A stretch of 64,000 nucleotides of DNA, from the NCBI GenBank assembly GCA_026119855.1, contig JAOWBW010000357.1:186001-250000 (forward strand), read 5' to 3'. Both the position numbers and the translations under genes were made by a program. The notes under the pieces were generated by a model, which saw only the letters and a list, made by a program, of their open reading frames with translations, was not told where the DNA came from and did no database searches. Shown piece by piece: positions 46,099 through 57,109 of this stretch (position 1 is the stretch's first letter; the number at the start of each line of letters is the position of its first letter). This DNA comes from Campanula takesimana (lineage: Eukaryota > Streptophyta > Magnoliopsida > Asterales > Campanulaceae).

Positions 46099-47606
46099 TG
46101 TTATAGGTATATCATTGTGGTAGGCTTAATAGCACGCCTACTAAATTGGACCTAAACTCGGCCACTAATAATGTAATTAGGGTAAGTCAGGGTCGATCCA
46201 CGAAGAACAGTGATTATTTGCGTACTAGTCACTTAACCAGATTGGGGGTTGATTTTGATGATTAAATCCTAAAATGGGAAATTAACCTAAATTGATTAAA
46301 ACAATGATTTAAAAGTACTTCAGATTTGATACTATCCCCGGCTTTTAATTCTAATATCACTGATAATTCTTTTCTCCGTTAATCTTATTCACTTGATCAC
46401 GAGATGTATTTCAATCTTTGTCTCTTCTTTCAAATTAGTTACTAGCAGTGGCACGCTCACTAGAAACCCTAATTAAAATTAAATCTAAATTGGCACAAAA
46501 AAGATCTAAAGATTAATTGATGATGTTTTAAGAGACTAAGATCAAGAACGCTTTCTAACGTTAATTAGATATTTGTTAAATCTTGCCTACTTCCCGAATT
46601 GCTATGGAACATACACATTCGGTGAAGATGCTACGATGAAAACCCTAATTCTGGCACATGATAGAGTAATTTAGCAAAGATCAATAAAAAGGACTAGTGA
46701 ATTGGCCAAATTCACAAACCCTAACTATCAATCTAAATCAATACAAACAAGATTATGAATAAGAATTAATTGGGAAAAAGAAATACCTCAATAAAAATTA
46801 AAATCCGGATCAAGATCTCAAATCCAAAGTTATGGAGTTTAGTTCTCCATGGAAGAGTTCAAAAGCTCCAAGAAAAATAAAGAACGATCTGAAAAATTAA
46901 TGAAAAAGAGAGATCCCTAATCTAATAATGATAAAAGGTTTTAAATACCTACTCCTAATACAAGGACCAAAAAAGGAAAAGAATAAAAGAAAATAAAGAT
47001 AATTTAATTAATCGGATTCCGCGTACGTACACAGATCCGCCCACTAGTCCGACACGGATTGTGGTGTCCGAGACGTGATCTGGTGTCCGTCTCATGTTTT
47101 GGTGTCCGTCTGCTCCTCCACACGTATTGATAGATTTTGGTGAAGGATAGTTCGACTCGGACTCCCATGTCCGTTTGCTTATCACACGTACTGGTTTTCT
47201 TTTTCCAGCCCTTTCTTTTTATTTAATGGTTGACCGCTACTCCGTCTTCATGGTTGACTTTGACTTCCTTTGACGTCTTGAGACATGAACTTTGACCTCA
47301 TAGAAGATTTCATCCGGATAGAAATATAAAAAAGATAAAAATATCCCCGGATTACAATAAAACCACATAATTACATATTTGCCCCAAGATACATCAAAAC
47401 TAGTCTAAATTACATAAAAATCACAATTTAAGTTCATAGAAACTTAGGAAATAATGGTGTCAAACAGCGTAGCATGAAAGAAAATGATTCCTAGTCTCCT
47501 CTAAACCATCAAACCAAAGTCAACGAATAAAATCAGTGTAGAAACTTCGTCTCCTTATAACTCCTCAATAAAATAATAAAAATGACCTTAGCTTAATACC
47601 CACACC
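46099..47606. other. Unclassified repeat-like DNA, possibly an old LTR
   Basis: Bounded roughly by TGTTATAGG at 46099 and GGTGTCAAACA at 47466, and containing AGGGTCGATCCACGAAGAAC, a phrase common in plant LTR elements. No target duplication fits these ends and there is no coding frame. Confidence 0.35.
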
Positions 47607-48293
47607 TGTTTGGGGTGAAAAATCTCACAGCAGTATATCTACATCCTGGAAATAACGACTTTATTTTACATCTTGACTCTATATGTTGACATCCTGAAGA
47701 TACATCTTCCATCTTGAATCTACATGTTGACATGTTGACTTTACATGTTGACTTTACATCCTGACGTGACATCCTGAGTTGACGACCTGACGACCTGACA
47801 TCTTGAGTGGCAATTTTATTGTTCCTACTTTATAGGGTTGTTATTAATTCACACATGGGATAAATGATTAGCACATCTACTCATGGACCAAGTCAAAGAC
47901 TAAAGCTTATCATCAACAAGCAAAGAGACTGTAACAAACTCCCCGAGATCTTAGGCATTGATGGATAGTTTACATTATTCTTTTAGTATAAATAGTTAAC
48001 ACATTCTATGTAAACACACACACTTTTCACTCACTCCCTACTGTAACTCTCTTTCTCTCTCAATACTCTCTTTTGTACTCACACTCCGATATTAATAAAA
48101 TTGTTTGGTACAGAGGTAGGTTTCCAAAACCTCCTGATGTTTTATGCCGGAGAGTAGTTGCTCAAAGGCTTTCCTCGTTACATCCTGCGTTAACATCTTA
48201 AACTCTGACCTACATCTTGAATTCTGAAATCTATATTCCATTTGTACCCTACTTATTTTTTATTTGTCCGATTGTCAAAAATTGGCCAAAACA
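47607..48293 (+). repeat. Element C 5' LTR
   Basis: 687 bp with the same termini as element A LTRs but a diverged middle. AGTATAAATAG near 47980 is the promoter box. 47640-47815 is a run of ACAT(CC/GT)TGA words. Confidence 0.82.
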
Positions 48294-48346
48294 ATTTGGC
48301 GCCGTCCGTGGGAACTTTGGTCTTTTAGATTATTAAGAGATTCAAG

Positions 48347-49549
48347 ATGAGCAATCCAACAACCGATCAGATTACATCTGGAATTTCAGTCGCAAGTGGG
48401 AGCAGATCAGCAATGGGGGCACCTGAAATCCCTTTGGATATCGCCTCCAACTTGACTGCAATGCTACGTGAAGTGAGAAACCAGGTCCAAGTCCAGAATG
48501 ATACCTCTACCATGCTAATGAATCAAGTGGCCAGGTTGCAGCATGAAGTGACTTCTCTTCGGGGTGGAACACCGGCGGGACAGCAGCCCAACTTGCCTAG
48601 CATCTTTCAGTCTGTTGTCCCAAATACGCCTTCCAACTTGTACTCTCCATATCAACCTATAAGGCTTGCTTTTGAGGGTGACATTGCTGGATCATCTGGA
48701 TTTGGTGGAATTATGCCGGCAACCAGCATGACCAATAGCACAATTGTCAATCATGAGACTGTCACTCCAACTACGACAACATTCGTGACCCCTACAACAG
48801 TGGCAATAGGGAGTTTTAACCCTCAATCTGATTTCAATCATTTTAATAATTATCATTTTTCTGCAGCTAACAATGATGCAGGTAGTCTGCTTGGCCGACA
48901 AATACAGGAACTGAAAGAATTGGTCATGAGCGTGCCAGGATTGACTCTACCCCACAACCAGGCTACTCCAACCTGCTTCAATGAGTCTCGCTTCACTCCA
49001 GCCATAGCCAACGTGGTCATACCAAAGAAGTTCAGTCCACCCCACATGAATCCGTATGATGGGACAACTGATCCAGCAGAGCATGTTGCATTATATCAGG
49101 AGAAGATGGATGTAGTCCATATTCCACCCCAGTACAAGGAAGCTTGCTTTTGTAGGGGTTTTGGTTCAAATCTTACAGGGGCAGGTTTGAGATGGCTAAT
49201 CAACCAGCCTTTGGGTTCTATCGGATCATATGCTCAACTAATCAACATGTTTACTAATCAGTTTTCATGCAACAGGATGTTTGAGAAGCTGACAAGTGAT
49301 CTTTACAGGGTAGTCCAGCAACCTGATGAACTTCTTAAGGATTACCTGAGCAGGTTCAACAGAGAAGTAGTAGATATCCCCAACTTGGACGCTGCTACAA
49401 CAATTGATGCCTTCAGGATGAGACTTAAGAAGGACTCTCCATATTATGATGACTTAGTCATGACACCATATAAGAGGCTGGATGAAATCAGAACCAGAGC
49501 ATCTAGATTCATCAGGTTGGAAGAAGATAGGCTCATGCAGGATTATTAA
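48347..49549 (+). CDS. gag: gag polyprotein, C-terminally truncated by an internal deletion
   Basis: 400 codons, no interruption, starting 50 bp after the primer binding site. The N-terminal half is a low-complexity Ser/Thr/Asn region with a short coiled-coil-like stretch (LREVRNQVQVQNDTSTMLMN). Residues about 215-390 are the retrotransposon gag (capsid) domain: DPAEHVALYQEKMDVVHIPP, CRGFGSNLTGAGLRWLINQP, LKDYLSRFNREV. Compared with element A the protein stops at the deletion junction (LMQDY*), losing the zinc knuckle and all of pol. It could in principle still form capsids or act on relatives; this is inference. Confidence 0.9.
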   Translation: MSNPTTDQITSGISVASGSRSAMGAPEIPLDIASNLTAMLREVRNQVQVQNDTSTMLMNQVARLQHEVTSLRGGTPAGQQPNLPSIFQSVVPNTPSNLYSPYQPIRLAFEGDIAGSSGFGGIMPATSMTNSTIVNHETVTPTTTTFVTPTTVAIGSFNPQSDFNHFNNYHFSAANNDAGSLLGRQIQELKELVMSVPGLTLPHNQATPTCFNESRFTPAIANVVIPKKFSPPHMNPYDGTTDPAEHVALYQEKMDVVHIPPQYKEACFCRGFGSNLTGAGLRWLINQPLGSIGSYAQLINMFTNQFSCNRMFEKLTSDLYRVVQQPDELLKDYLSRFNREVVDIPNLDAATTIDAFRMRLKKDSPYYDDLVMTPYKRLDEIRTRASRFIRLEEDRLMQDY

Positions 49550-50391
49550 TCAATAGGTTGGAAAGGGGGCATGCTGGATGTCAACTATAGATGGTACCAG
49601 AATTCCTACAAGTTAGAATGCAGTGCATCTCAAGCTGTACTTCATGTAAGTTATAGCTTGTCAACTTAATTCAGAAAATCAGGTATGCATTTATATTGCT
49701 TTATTTCAATTATGTTGTTTCAATTTGATTTATCTTCATCAAACACCGACTGACTTAAGAATCGGAGGGGTGTTAGCCAAGCTAACACCCAACCCTAACA
49801 TGTTTCTGCTTTGCGAGTAAACTCAAAGTCTCTATTCAGGTAAAGATGTTTACATGTTGATCCAAGATTTCCAGATGTTACATGTTGATCAGAGATGTTA
49901 CATGCTGATCCAAGTATTCAAAATATGTTCACATGAGTCAGAATTCATGTCCAACAGGAAAAATCAAAGTACAATTCCATCCAAGGTATAAGGTTTTACA
50001 CCTTTCAAAGGTTTAAAGGTTTTACACCTTTCAAAGGTTTAAAGGTTTTACACCTTTCTTATGTGTTTAAGGTTTCTACACCTTCGCCCGTGCGCACGAT
50101 TTTCATGTTTTAGTTAAGTTGTAGGTGGGCCAATGTGTCATGAACATATTGATTACCTTCTTGCACTTGGCTAAAATTATGAACTCAAGTTGAAATCACT
50201 GGTTGTAGCATATACATGTTACCAATCGAACACAAGGTTTAAAAGATAATCATCTTTTCATCTTTTAAATGATTCCCAACTTGTAACATCAACATGTTAC
50301 CAACTATTCTTTACATCGCTACTATTCAATTGTTCCAAAATTATTCTAAGTTGTAACATCAACATGTTACCCTTAGAATCCTAACCGTACG
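49550..50391 (+). other. Element C deletion junction and post-pol region
   Basis: 49565-49650 aligns with the last ~25 codons of pol in element A (frame not kept). Then TGTTAGCCAAGCTAACA near 49770, three rounds of AAGGTTTTACACCTTTC (49990-50060), and GTAACATCAACATGTTACC words match the A post-pol region. No frame of interest. Confidence 0.7.
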
Positions 50392-51310
50392 TGTAGACAC
50401 CCCTCCTTGGACCGCTCACCCCGATTGCACACTTGATTTTATGTTTCTCCCTCTTTTAAGTGTTTTCTGTCAGTTTCTGTTACTTTGGTTAAGTTCCAGA
50501 CGGACTCCGTTAAGTCCCGGGACTAAACTGAATAACAGTTCTAACTTTCTAGTCCATTCTGTCAAAAATTGCTTTTCAGTCGCGTGCGCCTTCCGCTGCC
50601 TAGGTGGGATGCGCGCGCTTCTGGGGTGTGTCAGTTACAGATTCTGCCCAAGAATCTCTCCCTTGCTCATTATACATGATTTTGCCTGGGAAAGATTTCT
50701 TGGAGACTCCGTTTAGCTCCAAAAACAGTCCTCTTTCAACTATAAAAACCCCTCCAATCCATCATTGGAAGGGACCTTTTTCCTCACTTCTTTTCTAGAC
50801 TTTTCCTTGGGACTTCTTTGAGACCTTTGTCAACTAAGCACTCAATCTCTTCTTCAAGGCTTTTCGAAAGGTTCTCTTCAAAAGGATACTATAGGTAAAT
50901 GTCTTAAACTTTCTTCTTCTTCTTCTTCTTCTTCTTCTTCTTCTTCTTCTTCTTCTTCTTCTTCTTCTTCTTCTTCTTCTTCTTCTTCTTCTTCTTCAAT
51001 CAAATGTGCAATCACCCCAAAACCACTTGGGACATGACACCAATGGTCCTTTCATTACATTGAATTGGCCTAGGAGTCATCTCCCTACATTTTAAACTTT
51101 AAAACCCCTTTTTATCATCATTCAAATAGGAAGAACACATTTATCTTTAAAGTGAATTACGAAGAAACAAGCCCGACTTTGCTCGGGCGAAATGGGTGTT
51201 TAAGTACTTCCCATTTCGTAACCTAACCCCTGAACCCCTCATCCCAAAGAATCTCTGTTTTCGTAAATCAAACTTAGGCTCATAAACATTAGGTTTTCTT
51301 ACGTTCCTCA
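50392..51310 (+). repeat. D-family LTR fragment, plus orientation
   Basis: Begins TGTAGACACCCCTCCTTGG, has two GC boxes (50580, 50606), the TATA box AACTATAAAAACC near 50735 and a long TTC run. It breaks off at ACGTTCCTCAAACATA, where it passes into an E-family LTR fragment. Confidence 0.8.
50911..50997. repeat. (TTC)29 microsatellite
   Basis: 87 bp perfect TTC/CTT run inside the LTR leader; the related LTR at 51689 has only a few units at the same place (near 51955). Confidence 0.97.
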
Positions 51311-51660
51311 AACATAATGTTCATCATGTATAAGACCATGATAATCTTAGGTCTAAGGATATCAAATGATACTATATGAGATTTAATTATGACATTTGAC
51401 CATAACATAAATCTCATAGGTGGGTCATGTCCAGTACTTGTTCACCAACAAGTACCCATAAGTTTAATTTGTATCATATACACATGATCATCATATAATC
51501 ATCGATTAAACTTATACTAGTCCTTCATAAGTACTAGGGACGGGGATCATTATAATAATCATGCAAAACATATAATAATCCAGTTTGTTATCTCCATAAT
51601 AAATGAGAACATGATGTAACGCAAGGCATTTCTCAAGGGCCTAGGGAATAATATCCAACA
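51311..51660 (-). repeat. E-family LTR fragment
   Basis: Matches 17025-17927 (without the MITE) and the start of the B LTR; ends ATATCCAACA. Its left side joins the D-family fragment within the shared word AAACATA. Confidence 0.8.
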
Positions 51661-51688
51661 CATCCATGAAACATAGTGATTGACTATC

Positions 51689-52675
51689 TGTAGATACCCC
51701 GGGGGGGAGCCACGGCTTTAGGCTCGAGCGCGTGAGTTACCCTAGGATGTCTAACTTGTTTTAGAGTCGCCACCTATGTTTTGAGGAACATAAGAAAAAC
51801 CTATTGATTATAGCCTAAGTTTGATTACGAAAACAGAGATTCTTTGTTTTGAGGTTTGGGGGTTAGATTACGAGATGGGAAGTACCGAAACACCCATCTC
51901 GCCCAACTTAAGTTGGTCTTGCTTGATCAAAATCTACATGAATGAAAATGTTCTTCTTCTTCTTCTTTAAGTCATAAAAAGGGGGGTTTAAAATATGATT
52001 TGGAATGTAGGAGATAACCCCTTAACCAACCTCAATGAGATGAGGTGATCATTAGAGTCATGTCCCAAAATGATTTGGGTGATTGCACATTTGATTAAAG
52101 TAAAAGAGAGAGAGGAGATGAAGTAGAAAAGAAAGGAAAAGATGGACTTTTACCTACAATTTGAAGAACTTCAAATGTTGCTTGATGAGATCCTTGGAGA
52201 ACCTTTAGAAAGTGATTTTTTGTATAGTTTTTGTAAGTTCAATCTTTTTGTCTAAGTTTTCGATCCTTGAAAATGGAGGTAAAGAGAGGTTTTTTATAGG
52301 TGAAAGAGGGGTGTTTTTGGTGCCAAAACTCAGTCACCAAGAAATCCTTCCCGGGCAAAATCCTGTAAATTGAGCAAGGGAGAGAATCCTGGCCAAAAAT
52401 CTGTAACTGACGCCCAGAGGCGCGCGCTTCCTGCTTTGGGGGCGGGAGGCGTGCGCGCCTGGCTCCTCCTGTCGGAGGCGCGCGACTCAGAGAAGGCAAT
52501 TTTGACAGAATGGACTAGAAAGTCAGCCCTGTCATTCAGTTTAGTCCCTAGACTTAACGAAGTCAGTCAGGAACTTAACGGAAGTGACAGAAACTAACGA
52601 GAAACACTTAAAATAGGGAGAAACACAAGATCAAATGTGCAATCGGGGTGAGCGGTCCAAGGCGGGGTGTCTACA
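51689..52675 (-). repeat. Element D 3' LTR
   Basis: 987 bp, plus-strand ends TGTAGATACCCCGGG and GGGTGTCTACA. Minus-strand TATA box (CACCTATAAAAAACC) near 52298; three GC boxes at 52417, 52443 and 52473 lie upstream of it. Related copies in the window: 42965-44292, 44738-45661, 50392-51310. Confidence 0.9.
52417..52486 (-). promoter_or_regulatory. Triple GC-box module in the D LTR U3
   Basis: AGAGGCGCGCGCTTCC, GGGAGGCGTGCGCGCC and CGGAGGCGCGCGACTC, spaced about 26-30 bp. They contain CGCG cores, the sequence bound by CAMTA-type factors in plants; binding here is inference. Confidence 0.6.
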
Positions 52676-52884
52676 GAGCCCCTCGGCAACGTGGATTGCA
52701 AAGCAAAACGCGTCGACGAAAGTTAAAAACACCCGCCGAGGACATCACCAAGAAAAAAGGCAAAGACTCGATGAAAGCAGGAATTTGAAATTGCGAGAGA
52801 TAGTGGTGCCCTCCCGGTGCGAGCGGATTTTGTTGATAGAGAGGGTGGCATGATCCGTTAGGTGAACCTGCCGGCTGAATGTAT

Positions 52885-53890
52885 TGAATGAGGCCGTTAG
52901 TGAACCTTTTGATGAATCCGTTAGTGAACCTTTTGATGAATCCGTTAGTGAATCCCTTGAATGAGTCCGTTGGTGAACCCTTGTTGACGAATCCGTTAGT
53001 GAATCCGCTTGATGAATCCGTTAGTGAACCCTTGTTGATGAATCCGTTAGTGAATCCTCTTGATGAATCCGTTAGTGAATCCCTTGGATGAGTCCGTTGG
53101 TGAACCCTTGTTGACGAATCCGTTAGTGAATCCGCTTGATGAATCCGTTAGTGAATACCTTGGATGAGTCCGTTGGTGAACCCTTGTTGGCGAATCCGTT
53201 AGTGAATCCGCTTGATGAATCCGTTAGTGAATCCCTTGGATGAGTCCGTTGGTGAACCCTTGTTGGCGAATCCGTTAGTGAATCCGCTTGATGAATCCGT
53301 TAGTGAATCCCTTGGATGAGTCCGTTGGTGAACCCTTGTTGATGAATCCGTTTGATGAATCCGTTAGTGAATCCCTTGGATGAGTCCGTTGGTGAACCCT
53401 TGTTGACGAATCCGTTAGTGAATTCGCTTTGATGAATCCGTTAGTGAATCCCTTGGATGAGTCCGTTGGTGAACCCTTGTTGACGAACCCGTTAGTGAAT
53501 CCGGTTGATGAATCCGTTAGTGAATCCCTTGGATGAGTTCGTTGGTGAACCCTTGTTGACGAATCCGTTAGTGAATCCGCTTGATGAATCCGTTAGTGAA
53601 TCCCTTGGATGAGTCCGTTGGTGAACCCTTGTTGACGAATCCGTTAGTGAATCCGCTTGATGAATCCGTTTGTGAATCCTTTGGATGAGTCCGTTGGTGA
53701 ACCCTTGTTGGCGAATCCGTTAGTGAATCCGCTTGATGAATCCGTTAGTGAATCCCTTGGATGAGTCCGTTGGTGAACCCTTGTTGACGAATCCGTTAGT
53801 GAATCCGTTTGATGAATCCGTTAGTGAATCCCTTGGGTGAGTCCATTGGTGAACCCTTGTTGACGAATCCGTTAGTGAATCCGTTTGATG
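52885..53890. repeat. Minisatellite with 76-bp higher-order unit
   Basis: About 1 kb of ATGAATCCGTTAGTGAATCC and variants. The unit is 76 bp (for example the word CCCTTGGATGAG repeats at 53081 and 53157) and is itself three ~25-bp monomers (ending CCCTTGG, CCCTTGTTG, CCGCTTG). The first ~150 bp and a copy near 53345 are irregular. Open frames across it (both strands) are repeats only. Confidence 0.93.
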
Positions 53891-54130
53891 AAATATTGCT
53901 TTGAAGTCTCGTGCCACTTGGAGTCCCACTTGACATTTTGAATTGTGAGGTGCGGGCACAGTTGACCGCGACCAGAAAAAATGTTCCTGCTGGGGGATGA
54001 AACGTTGAGATTGACTCTTGAGGGGGGTGTGGCACCCATGACAGAACTTAGGGAGTTCGGAATCCGTGGGAAACCTTGGTACGATGCATGGATTCTTGCA
54101 TGGGAGACTGCTTCTGAACCTGCCTGATGA

Positions 54131-54229
54131 TGGGAAGAGCGCGCGTCCGGGACTTGTTTTGGGACGTGCGCGCCTCAGATGAGCATGTCGGGAGGCGCGC
54201 GCCTGGCGCATAAGTTCAGCATATTTAAA
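54131..54229 (+). promoter_or_regulatory. Putative promoter of the PMD gene
   Basis: Three GC boxes (AGCGCGCGTCC at 54137, GGGACGTGCGCGCC at 54161, GGGAGGCGCGCGCC at 54190), spaced 29 bp, then ATATTTAAAC at 54221 as a TATA-like box, about 130 bp before the start codon. The box triplet matches that in the D LTRs. Confidence 0.55.
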
Positions 54230-54360
54230 CAGGCTGTTCGCTGTTTTCGGCCAGTTTTCAAAAATTTGAAGAACCCTCCAAATTCCAAGCCCAATTTTCG
54301 TAGAGAAATCACCCCAAAACGCTTTCTTGCTGCTCCAGGATCAATTCCGTCAAAGAAACG

Positions 54361-56791
54361 ATGTCGGATCGTCAGCAATCACCTCCGTTTGAGATGCCAC
54401 AGGGCGAGGAGCCCGAAATTGGGGTTGAAGCTATGGACCCGAGCTTGCTTACTTTCCGGCCTCATACCCACATTTCTCACTTCGTGACTTCGGGTTTGGT
54501 AAGAATGCCTCACCCTTCTTGTCGATTTCGGGTTTCATGAAGTTCTGTTTTCTTTACCCGAAATATTGCTGCAGCAGCTTTATTGATCATTCTTTGCATG
54601 TTGTTTGTTGTTGCTGATTTGTTGTAAGAAACATGTTGGGATGTCCATTTTCATGTTCACACACTTGCTTGTACATTGTTCTGCTATTGAAATCTCTGTG
54701 TTGAGTTCATCCGTTTTCTAGCAGTCATGCTGATGAAATTTTCGTTGTTCCTTGTTCTTTTTCAGGAGTGGAGCCGCCTATCGGAGATTCGAGGCGGAGC
54801 TCATGGTCCAGTGGCCATTTGGAACAAATTGCCCGAAAATGTGAGGGCTCGAGTTCAGGCTACCCACTTTGGCCTTTTTATCATTAGTCTGCAGGCACTG
54901 AAGAATGACCCGGACGTTATTCAGGCTTTGAGAGAGAGATGGTGGGACACCACCCATACTTTTTATTTGCCCATGGGAGAGGTTACGATGACGCCCACAG
55001 ACTTTACGGCATTGACTGGTCTGCCGTTTGCGGGGGAGCCTGTCCCTTGCGTTTCGAGGGGGACCCTTAGGACTGCCGACGAGCTGTTGGCTCTCGTTGA
55101 CTGTGGCTTCCCGGTGAAGATTTTCCGGGTCACTTGGGGGAGCATCCGCCGATATTTTAGCATTCTTGCAGCTGAGCCTCTGGGTGTCACTGCTGAGCGG
55201 GTAGATGCTGTGGCCCGTTGTTTTATATGGTACTTGCTGTCTCATACCCTGTTTGCTAGTGGAGGGTCCTCGGCCTCTTTGGCTTTGCTTGACTTGTTGG
55301 TAGACTTGGACCAGGCCGGTCATTACAACTGGGGTGCAGCGGGCTTGGCTGCTTGTTATCATGGTATGGATCTGACTAGCCGCTCGACCACCAGCTCGGT
55401 CACGGGTTTCAGCCTGTTGTGGGAGGTATACTGCTTTCCCTTTTCTTTTGGACCTTCTTGTCATTGCTTTACTGTATCTTTGAACTGTCATTTAATTCTG
55501 CTCTTGCCTCTGTTTTGCAGCTATGGGCCTTTGCTGTCTTGGAGCTGAGGGATTTTAAGATCAACAGGGAAGGTCAGCCCCAGTATCCGGACTGCGTGAG
55601 GTGGTCATATAGGGAGAGGAACGTGAGGACCGGCACCGCTCCCATCAGCCTGCTTTCAACTCGGCGCCACTTGGATTCTTTGAGGCCGGAGGCTGTCGCC
55701 TTTTCTTTGTTTCCGTGGAGAGCTATCTATGCCTTTATCGAGCATACCCTGATTCCCACCCGCTCAAGGCTCCTGATGAGCTCAGTGGAGTGTATGGCGA
55801 TGTACCTTGGAGAGAGAGTGTTTTGGCAGCATGGTGGTCAAGTGACGGACTTCCACCACCCTCCTAGGCCAGCGGTTCCTGATGTTCCGCCTTTCTGTCC
55901 TCGTAATTGGAGGGCTATTTCAGAGGCAGACCGGGCAGTCTATCTTGCGGGGGTTGATGCTGTCCCTTTCATTCATCTGGAGCAGGATTACGGTTTATTC
56001 CGGGAGCACAACCTCCAGCAGGGTTTCATGTTCACTGATCCGAGGGAGACACATGTTGCTCCGCAGACTTCGGCCCGATTCTATCCCACCGGTGCTGGAT
56101 ATTGCTTCGATCCTCCTTTGCCTCCTCCCTACTATACTTATTCAAACTTCGGGGTCTTTGAGGAGCAGAGGGAGATTGTTCCCAAGGATATGTCACCGGA
56201 GAGAGAGCCTCCCGCTCAGGCTGCCGTGGTATGTTTTTCTGACCATCTTTGCATTTTCTCAGTTCCAGTCTTGTTTTTTTTTTTTTTTTTTCTGTCCTTT
56301 GTATTGATGTAATTTCTTTTCCCTGTTCTTTGTTGCAACAGGTGCCCGTAGCTGCATATAGGCACTTGGATAGGCAGAACAAAGGAATGAGGCGGAGGCT
56401 CCGCCAGCTGAAGGAGAGGGTGCTGGAGCTGTGCAGGGATATTGCTGCCATGACTAGAGGTGCTGCCGGTGCTGTCTCTGGTACTGCGAGAGGAGCTGCC
56501 CGAGGTGCTCGGGGCATGGGACGAGGCTGCAGGGATGCTGCACTGGACATTGATGAGGCTGTCTCTTCAGCGAGGCAGTCGCTGAGCAGGAGTCTGAGCC
56601 ACGGAGGTAGCCATAGTAGGAGCCTGAGCCGAGAGGGTAGCCAGAGCCGGGGCGGCGCCAGTTCATCAGGGAGAGCTGCCAAGAGGTCCCGTCCTGATGT
56701 TGTGATTGAGACATCTGAGTCTGAGGATGATGATGATGAGGAGGAGGATGATGATGACGATGAGGAGACCGAGAGCGGTAGCAGGGGGTGA
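54361..56791 (+). CDS. Plant mobile domain (PMD) protein gene carried antisense in element D
   Basis: Four exons: 54361-54498, 54766-55425, 55521-56228, 56342-56791. All introns are GT-AG (donors GTAAGA, GTATAC, GTATGT) and phase 0; 1956 nt give 651 residues and no internal stop. Exons 2-3 match the PMD (PF10536, aminotransferase-like/MAIN-like): WWDTTHTFYLPMGEVTMTPT and ALTGLPFAGEPVP are its signature. Exon 4 encodes a basic coiled-coil stretch (RRRLRQLKERVLELCRDI), an Ala/Gly/Arg region, Ser-Arg repeats, a likely nuclear signal (AAKRSRP) and a long Asp/Glu tail. PMD proteins occur as host genes (MAIN, MAIL, linked to silencing and PP7-type phosphatases) and inside transposons; this copy is inside the element, opposite to pol. 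Splice model is mine and untested. Confidence 0.82.
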
Positions 56792-57104
56792 GCACAGTGT
56801 TGGTGATGACGTGCCCGAGCTGTTGTGGCTGAGAGGATGAGGGATTGAAACACTTTTACTTTTGCCTGTAATAACATTTAACATGTATTTACAATCCTAT
56901 TTATTTTACTACTCATTTTTATGTTCTATTAACGACTCGATCTTAAATGTCGACTCTTTACAAACAAATGTGTGCCCAAAGGGTGCTTGTTGTCGATGCT
57001 TGAACTCCTTTTTGTTGCTGGGATTTGATTTTGCTGCAGGTTGGATATGTTGAAGTGCTTGGGTTCTGTTCTGAACTGACAAGGGCTGTTTCTGTCTGAA
57101 CTGC
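56792..57104 (+). other. Spacer between the two antisense cargo genes
   Basis: AT-rich 3' flank of the PMD gene (ATAACATTTAACATG near 56870), then a C/G-poor stretch; no frame that I support. No clear AATAAA near the PMD stop. Confidence 0.5.
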
Positions 57105-57109
57105 TGTCA

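Larger units (their letters stand above)
47607..50391 (+). mobile_element. Element C: gag-only relative of element A, 3' end lost
   Basis: LTR 47607-48293 (TGTTTGGGGTGAAAA to CCAAAACA), primer site TTTGGCGCCGTCCGTGGGAA, then an intact gag frame. gag is followed at once by the last few dozen bases of pol and the post-pol region, both aligning with element A. About 4.5 kb of protease-to-integrase sequence is missing relative to A. The element is cut at 50391 by a D-family LTR fragment, so no 3' LTR remains. Comparable to the TR-GAG class described in plants. Confidence 0.82.

Noticed and set aside
46099..47466. Complete solo LTR
   Set aside because: TG...CA ends can be proposed, but no 5-bp duplication fits them and no related LTR is in the window.
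51311..51660. Independent E-family insertion
   Set aside because: No ends or TSD on the left; it is part of a chimeric fragment.
52885..53890. CRISPR-like regular repeats
   Set aside because: Units are contiguous and nearly identical with no unique spacers, and the context is a plant retrotransposon; it is a minisatellite.
53720..54211. Minus-strand 163-codon frame as a protein gene
   Set aside because: Half of it is translation of the minisatellite; the rest lies in the PMD promoter region.
54778..55491. Minus-strand 237-codon frame opposite the PMD gene
   Set aside because: Shadow of PMD exon 2; it crosses the exon-intron border and has no recognisable domain.
56032..56877. Minus-strand 281-codon Ser-rich frame
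   Set aside because: The Ser run is the complement of the Asp/Glu codons in PMD exon 4; it is a shadow frame.
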